Shown here piece after piece: positions 7,422 to 9,895 of a DNA stretch of 9,895 nucleotides. The stretch comes from an uncultured Bacteroidia bacterium (GTDB taxonomy: Bacteria; Bacteroidota; Bacteroidia; SpSt-205): contig CALKJV010000230.1 of assembly GCA_937995505.1 (NCBI GenBank), positions 1 to 9,895 of the forward strand, given 5' to 3'. Numbering within the stretch: the stretch's first letter is position 1; every line of letters starts with the position of its first letter. Below the pieces are notes generated by a model that did not search any database, was not told the DNA's origin, and worked only from the letters and a program-made list of their open reading frames with translations. The translations under genes and the position numbers were made by a program.

Positions 7422-7429
7422 TACATTTG
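7422..7429 (+). promoter_or_regulatory. -7 box of the hypothetical-crcB-amidohydrolase operon
   Basis: TACATTTG is a full match to TAnnTTTG and lies only 4 bases from the GTG start at 7434. No good -33 element is seen at the expected distance. It predicts an mRNA starting at or next to the GTG. The box is embedded in the imperfect palindrome TGTACA-TT-TGCACA (7420-7433), which could be a regulator site or chance. Confidence 0.6.
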
Positions 7430-7433
7430 CACA

Positions 7434-7979
7434 GTGTCTGAGCAGTTAGCTGCTATAGCCGCCGCAGCCGAGGCGGGCACGCCCCCAGAAGAGCTCCTCC
7501 AGCAGTTGGAGTCGCTCCATCAAAGTGTTTTGGAAGACTCGGAGTCCCGTGCCCAGTTTGAACGCGAAGTACTATCCATTGCGGGCGGAATCTACCTACC
7601 CCACATCTTCTGGACCTACTTAGCCGCCTTTATCTCTGACCCCGATGCATACCGGGCCTTTTTGGAGTACATCTTGCAGATATACGCACAACAGCCCCCT
7701 AATCCCTTCAACGATAAGCGTATGCAGCCCCTCTTGTATGTGTATTTCTCGGAGGAGGCGCCATTTTACCTCAGTCGGTTCTGGGATACTCTGCGTCGGC
7801 AAGCTCTCCCAGATAAATACGAATTTCTCCAAGGCGTTCATCAGAAAATGTCTCGCATCCCAGTTACCGTTAGGATTTTCCGTGAGAAGTTTGAACTTAT
7901 TGGAGAGTATTTCCCTAATTTTGAAGCTTTAGCCTTACCGCTAACGGAGTTGAGGGCTTCCCTTACGCCGCAGGGATGA
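7434..7979 (+). CDS. Hypothetical protein, 181 residues, coupled to crcB
   Basis: I do not recognise a family. The protein is probably soluble and largely helical. Residues 1-45 are acidic and Ala/Glu/Gln-rich, and could form helices. Residues about 52-120 are unusually aromatic (PHIFWTYLAAF, YRAFLEYILQIY, LLYVYF, FYLSRFW). Residues 121-181 alternate basic and aromatic segments ending in TPQG. There is no signal peptide, no convincing transmembrane helix and no cysteine. The start is GTG at 7434, inferred because the frame has coding character from there and a TAnnTTTG box ends 4 bases upstream; there is no Shine-Dalgarno, so the start is moderately certain. Its stop overlaps the crcB ATG as ATGA, so the two are translationally coupled. 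That hints at co-expression with the fluoride channel but does not prove a shared function. Confidence 0.8.
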   Translation: MSEQLAAIAAAAEAGTPPEELLQQLESLHQSVLEDSESRAQFEREVLSIAGGIYLPHIFWTYLAAFISDPDAYRAFLEYILQIYAQQPPNPFNDKRMQPLLYVYFSEEAPFYLSRFWDTLRRQALPDKYEFLQGVHQKMSRIPVTVRIFREKFELIGEYFPNFEALALPLTELRASLTPQG

Positions 7980-8356
7980 CCGCTGCGAGCTGGCAGACCA
8001 TGGGAGCAGTATCTATAGGGGCTATTTTAGGGGCACTCCTACGCTTCTGGGCAGGTCGCTGGCTCAATGTCTCTGCCATCAGTCCCTTAGGTACCTTCCT
8101 CGTCAATATCGCCGGAGCTTTTCTCCTCGGTCTCGTCATGGGGTACTTTACTAAAAAGCCCTACTCGCCTTCGTACTACGGCTTAGCGGCGGGATTTTGT
8201 GGTAGCTTGACGACCTTCTCCTCGCTGATTTTTGAGCTACATGAGATGCTTCAGCTGGGAGCTATCACCAGAGCTGGGTTGTATCTTTTGGCAAGCCTCA
8301 TTTTGGGGTTAGGCGCCTTCGTTTTAGGCAACTTAGTGGCTGTATGGGTGCGCTGA
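7976..8356 (+). CDS. crcB: Fluoride channel CrcB/Fluc
   Basis: Inner-membrane fluoride channel; the family works as an antiparallel dimer of four-helix subunits and lets toxic fluoride leave the cell. The 126-residue protein has four predicted transmembrane helices (about 6-25, 37-57, 66-87, 98-122). Signature segments are GALLRF (19-24, Arg23), GTFLVNIAG (39-47, pore Asn44) and GFCGSLTTFSS (73-83). The family's Phe-box pattern TTFSxF appears as TTFSSL, so the second Phe is Leu84. The ATG at 7976 overlaps the upstream stop as ATGA; Met9 is an alternative start. A single crcB gene is consistent with a homodimeric channel. I saw no fluoride riboswitch in the short leader of this operon. Confidence 0.95.
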   Translation: MTAASWQTMGAVSIGAILGALLRFWAGRWLNVSAISPLGTFLVNIAGAFLLGLVMGYFTKKPYSPSYYGLAAGFCGSLTTFSSLIFELHEMLQLGAITRAGLYLLASLILGLGAFVLGNLVAVWVR

Positions 8357-9895
8357 GACACTCAACCTGGGCACTTCTGGCGTTATGTACGGTAGTATGG
8401 GGGCAGGCTCCTACCCTAAACCGAACCCAAGGCCTTCATACAGCTCGCCCTACGCAGGTGGCCTTAGTCGGTGTGCATGTGTGGGAAAAGCCTGGCAAAG
8501 TCACCCGAAATGCTGCGATCGTCCTGCAAAATGGCCGTATTGTGCGCGTAGAGTCTGCGGCGGCATTTCGGCCTCCCGCAGGTATGCAGGTTCTGCGCTA
8601 CCCCGCTGGCACGTGGGTATATCCGGCCTTTGTGGAGGCTTGGAGCTCTTGGGGGCTACCTTCCCTCCCCGCGAAAAGCAGCCGCCTTCCGCAATACGAG
8701 ACCAGCCGTCCCCCGCTCTTTTACCCGAATGATGCCGTACGATTAGACTTTGCTGCGGAGAGTAGCTTTGTCTATAACGCCCAAGAAGCTGCCCGCCTGC
8801 GCAAAATGGGCTTTGCCGTAGCTCACACTGCGCCAAAGGAAGGCATCTTTCGGGGAAGCGGTACTACGATCCTTCTCTCCGACGAAGGGCCTGCGCAGCA
8901 GCGCTATGTACTTGGGCCAGTAATCTGGCACGCCGGCTTTGAGAAAGGCCACGCCAGCCAAGAGTATCCTGGTTCCAAGATGGGAGCTATAGCCCTCATT
9001 CGCCAGATACTCTATGATGCCCTGTGGTACCGACAGCACGCCGATAGCCTAAAAAATCTCTCCTTAGAGCGTCTCATACGAGCGAGTACAGCGCCGATGC
9101 GCTGGTGCTGGACCGCCCAAGCGCCCGAGGATGCCTTCCGAGTAGCCCGACTTATGCGAGAGTGGGAGCAGCTCGCCCCTATACAATGGGCACTCCTGTC
9201 CACAGGCTACGAGTACGAGTGGGCCCCCTACCTGCCTAAAAATGGGCTATATCTGCTCCCGGTGGGGTTACCTGCCCCCCCTCCTGCGCATAGTCCGGAC
9301 TTTTATGCGCAGCTGCCGCTACGAGCCCTGCGCCGGTGGGAAGCGGCTCCTTTTCGCTTCAAGTGGCTCATGCAGGCCGGCTGCAAGGTCGCCCTCACGA
9401 GCTATGGCTTGAATGAGCCCGAGACCTTCTGGGAACATTTGCGCACCTTAGCTCGCACGGGCATAAACCCGGATACCCTCTTATGGGCCCTTACCCAAGC
9501 GCCGGCGGAATGGCTAGGCCTTTCCACTGTCGGTCGCATCACACCTGGCGCCTGGGCCAACCTCCTAGTCTTCTCCGACACCTTGTGGAAGCCGCAATCC
9601 CGGCTTGTAGAAACTTGGGTAGCCGGCGAGCGGGAAGTCCTCATATCCCTCCCCCCTACCCAGCCTGCCGGCACTTATACCCTCTCTCCTCTGACCTGGC
9701 AGCTCCAGCTGCCCCTAGAATTACTCCCCACAAAAGCCCGTATTCTCGCTGGCTCCGATACCCTCACCGCAGAAGTTCAGTACAACCCCACAACCAATCT
9801 TTTCACCCTATCCATACCCCCCAAAATAGGCGGTGGGAGCCTTGCCTTTTCGGCAAAAAGCGATAGCCTTCTAGAGGGCACGTGGATCCAGCTTA
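8344..9895 (+). CDS. Exported amidohydrolase-like protein, N-terminal part (runs off right edge); metal site lost in this domain
   Basis: An open frame of 517 codons without a stop before the edge. The ATG at 8344 overlaps crcB by 13 bases and is followed by a likely signal peptide (residues 1-20, hydrophobic WALLALCTVVW, cleavage near WGQ), so the protein is probably periplasmic or surface. Amidohydrolase landmarks are visible: a small N-terminal beta-domain with VALVGVHVW and ILQNGRIVRVE-like strands, PAFVEAWSS (94-102) where active members have PGxxDAHxH, and the closing segment GRITPGAWANLLVF (397-410) plus VAGE. Both His of the HxH motif are replaced (Trp100, Ser102), and the Asp expected in the late SDxP motif is Tyr354 (TSYG). 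Segment GAIALIRQILYDALWY (214-229) resembles long Bacteroidota amidohydrolases in which, from memory, a second catalytic domain follows; that half would lie outside the window. Confidence 0.85.
   Translation, partial: MGALRHSTWALLALCTVVWGQAPTLNRTQGLHTARPTQVALVGVHVWEKPGKVTRNAAIVLQNGRIVRVESAAAFRPPAGMQVLRYPAGTWVYPAFVEAWSSWGLPSLPAKSSRLPQYETSRPPLFYPNDAVRLDFAAESSFVYNAQEAARLRKMGFAVAHTAPKEGIFRGSGTTILLSDEGPAQQRYVLGPVIWHAGFEKGHASQEYPGSKMGAIALIRQILYDALWYRQHADSLKNLSLERLIRASTAPMRWCWTAQAPEDAFRVARLMREWEQLAPIQWALLSTGYEYEWAPYLPKNGLYLLPVGLPAPPPAHSPDFYAQLPLRALRRWEAAPFRFKWLMQAGCKVALTSYGLNEPETFWEHLRTLARTGINPDTLLWALTQAPAEWLGLSTVGRITPGAWANLLVFSDTLWKPQSRLVETWVAGEREVLISLPPTQPAGTYTLSPLTWQLQLPLELLPTKARILAGSDTLTAEVQYNPTTNLFTLSIPPKIGGGSLAFSAKSDSLLEGTWIQL

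Noticed and set aside
7381..7433. Possible fluoride riboswitch upstream of the crcB operon
   Set aside because: The promoter box sits next to the GTG start, leaving no room for an aptamer in the mRNA, and I saw no pseudoknot-like fold of that class.
8385..8732. Plus-strand 115-codon open frame after crcB, and the minus-strand frames at 8501-9203
   Set aside because: The continuous frame from 8344 carries a signal peptide and amidohydrolase landmarks through this region, so these alternatives are shadows.
9483..9866. Plus-strand 127-codon open frame near the right end
   Set aside because: It lies inside the amidohydrolase-like gene in another frame, and its Pro/His/Arg-rich translation looks like a frame shadow.
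1..9895. Mobile elements, CRISPR arrays, tRNA or rRNA genes, or a defence-type gene cluster
   Set aside because: No direct-repeat arrays, transposase-like frames, terminal inverted repeats or RNA gene signatures were seen, and nearly all bases are accounted for by recognised genes on two divergent arms.

Overview
The window reads as a compact chromosomal stretch from a member of the Bacteroidota or a close relative, possibly from a warm habitat. Three things point there. Several genes are preceded by TAnnTTTG boxes, the -7 element of Bacteroidota promoters. LpxH has the GDLxDFWFEY form seen in that phylum. There is also a large exported helix-hairpin-helix plus beta-barrel protein and an exported amidohydrolase of a type I associate with that group. 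Lipid A synthesis (lpxH) and an apparent outer-membrane barrel indicate a Gram-negative envelope. The sequence is over half G+C and very dense: no gene-free gap exceeds about 70 bases. I see no rRNA, tRNA, CRISPR array, insertion sequence or integration site.

Layout. Two gene sets diverge from a 67-base promoter region at 5612-5678. Leftward (minus strand) run ftsH (membrane AAA+ protease), lpxH (lipid A enzyme, overlapping ftsH by ATGA), the 705-residue HHH/barrel protein (own promoter and strong Shine-Dalgarno), and glyA, which is cut by the left edge at its PLP lysine. Rightward (plus strand) run surE (nucleotidase) and ftsY (SRP receptor), separated by one base. A short hairpin-T-tract terminator follows, then a second unit: an unrecognised 181-residue protein with a GTG start, crcB (fluoride channel, ATGA overlap), and an exported amidohydrolase-like protein that overlaps crcB by 13 bases and runs off the right edge.

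How they fit together. The left arm is mostly envelope-related: FtsH handles membrane protein quality control, LpxH makes lipid X for lipid A, and the barrel protein is probably in the outer membrane. The right arm mixes nucleotide housekeeping (SurE), membrane protein targeting (FtsY) and ion detoxification (CrcB). Most genes are ordinary housekeeping. The points worth a second look are promoter boxes lying only 4-5 bases from start codons (possible leaderless mRNAs), the amidohydrolase domain that has lost its metal ligands, the uncharacterised HHH/barrel protein, and the unknown gene coupled to crcB. I found no convincing new multi-gene system.
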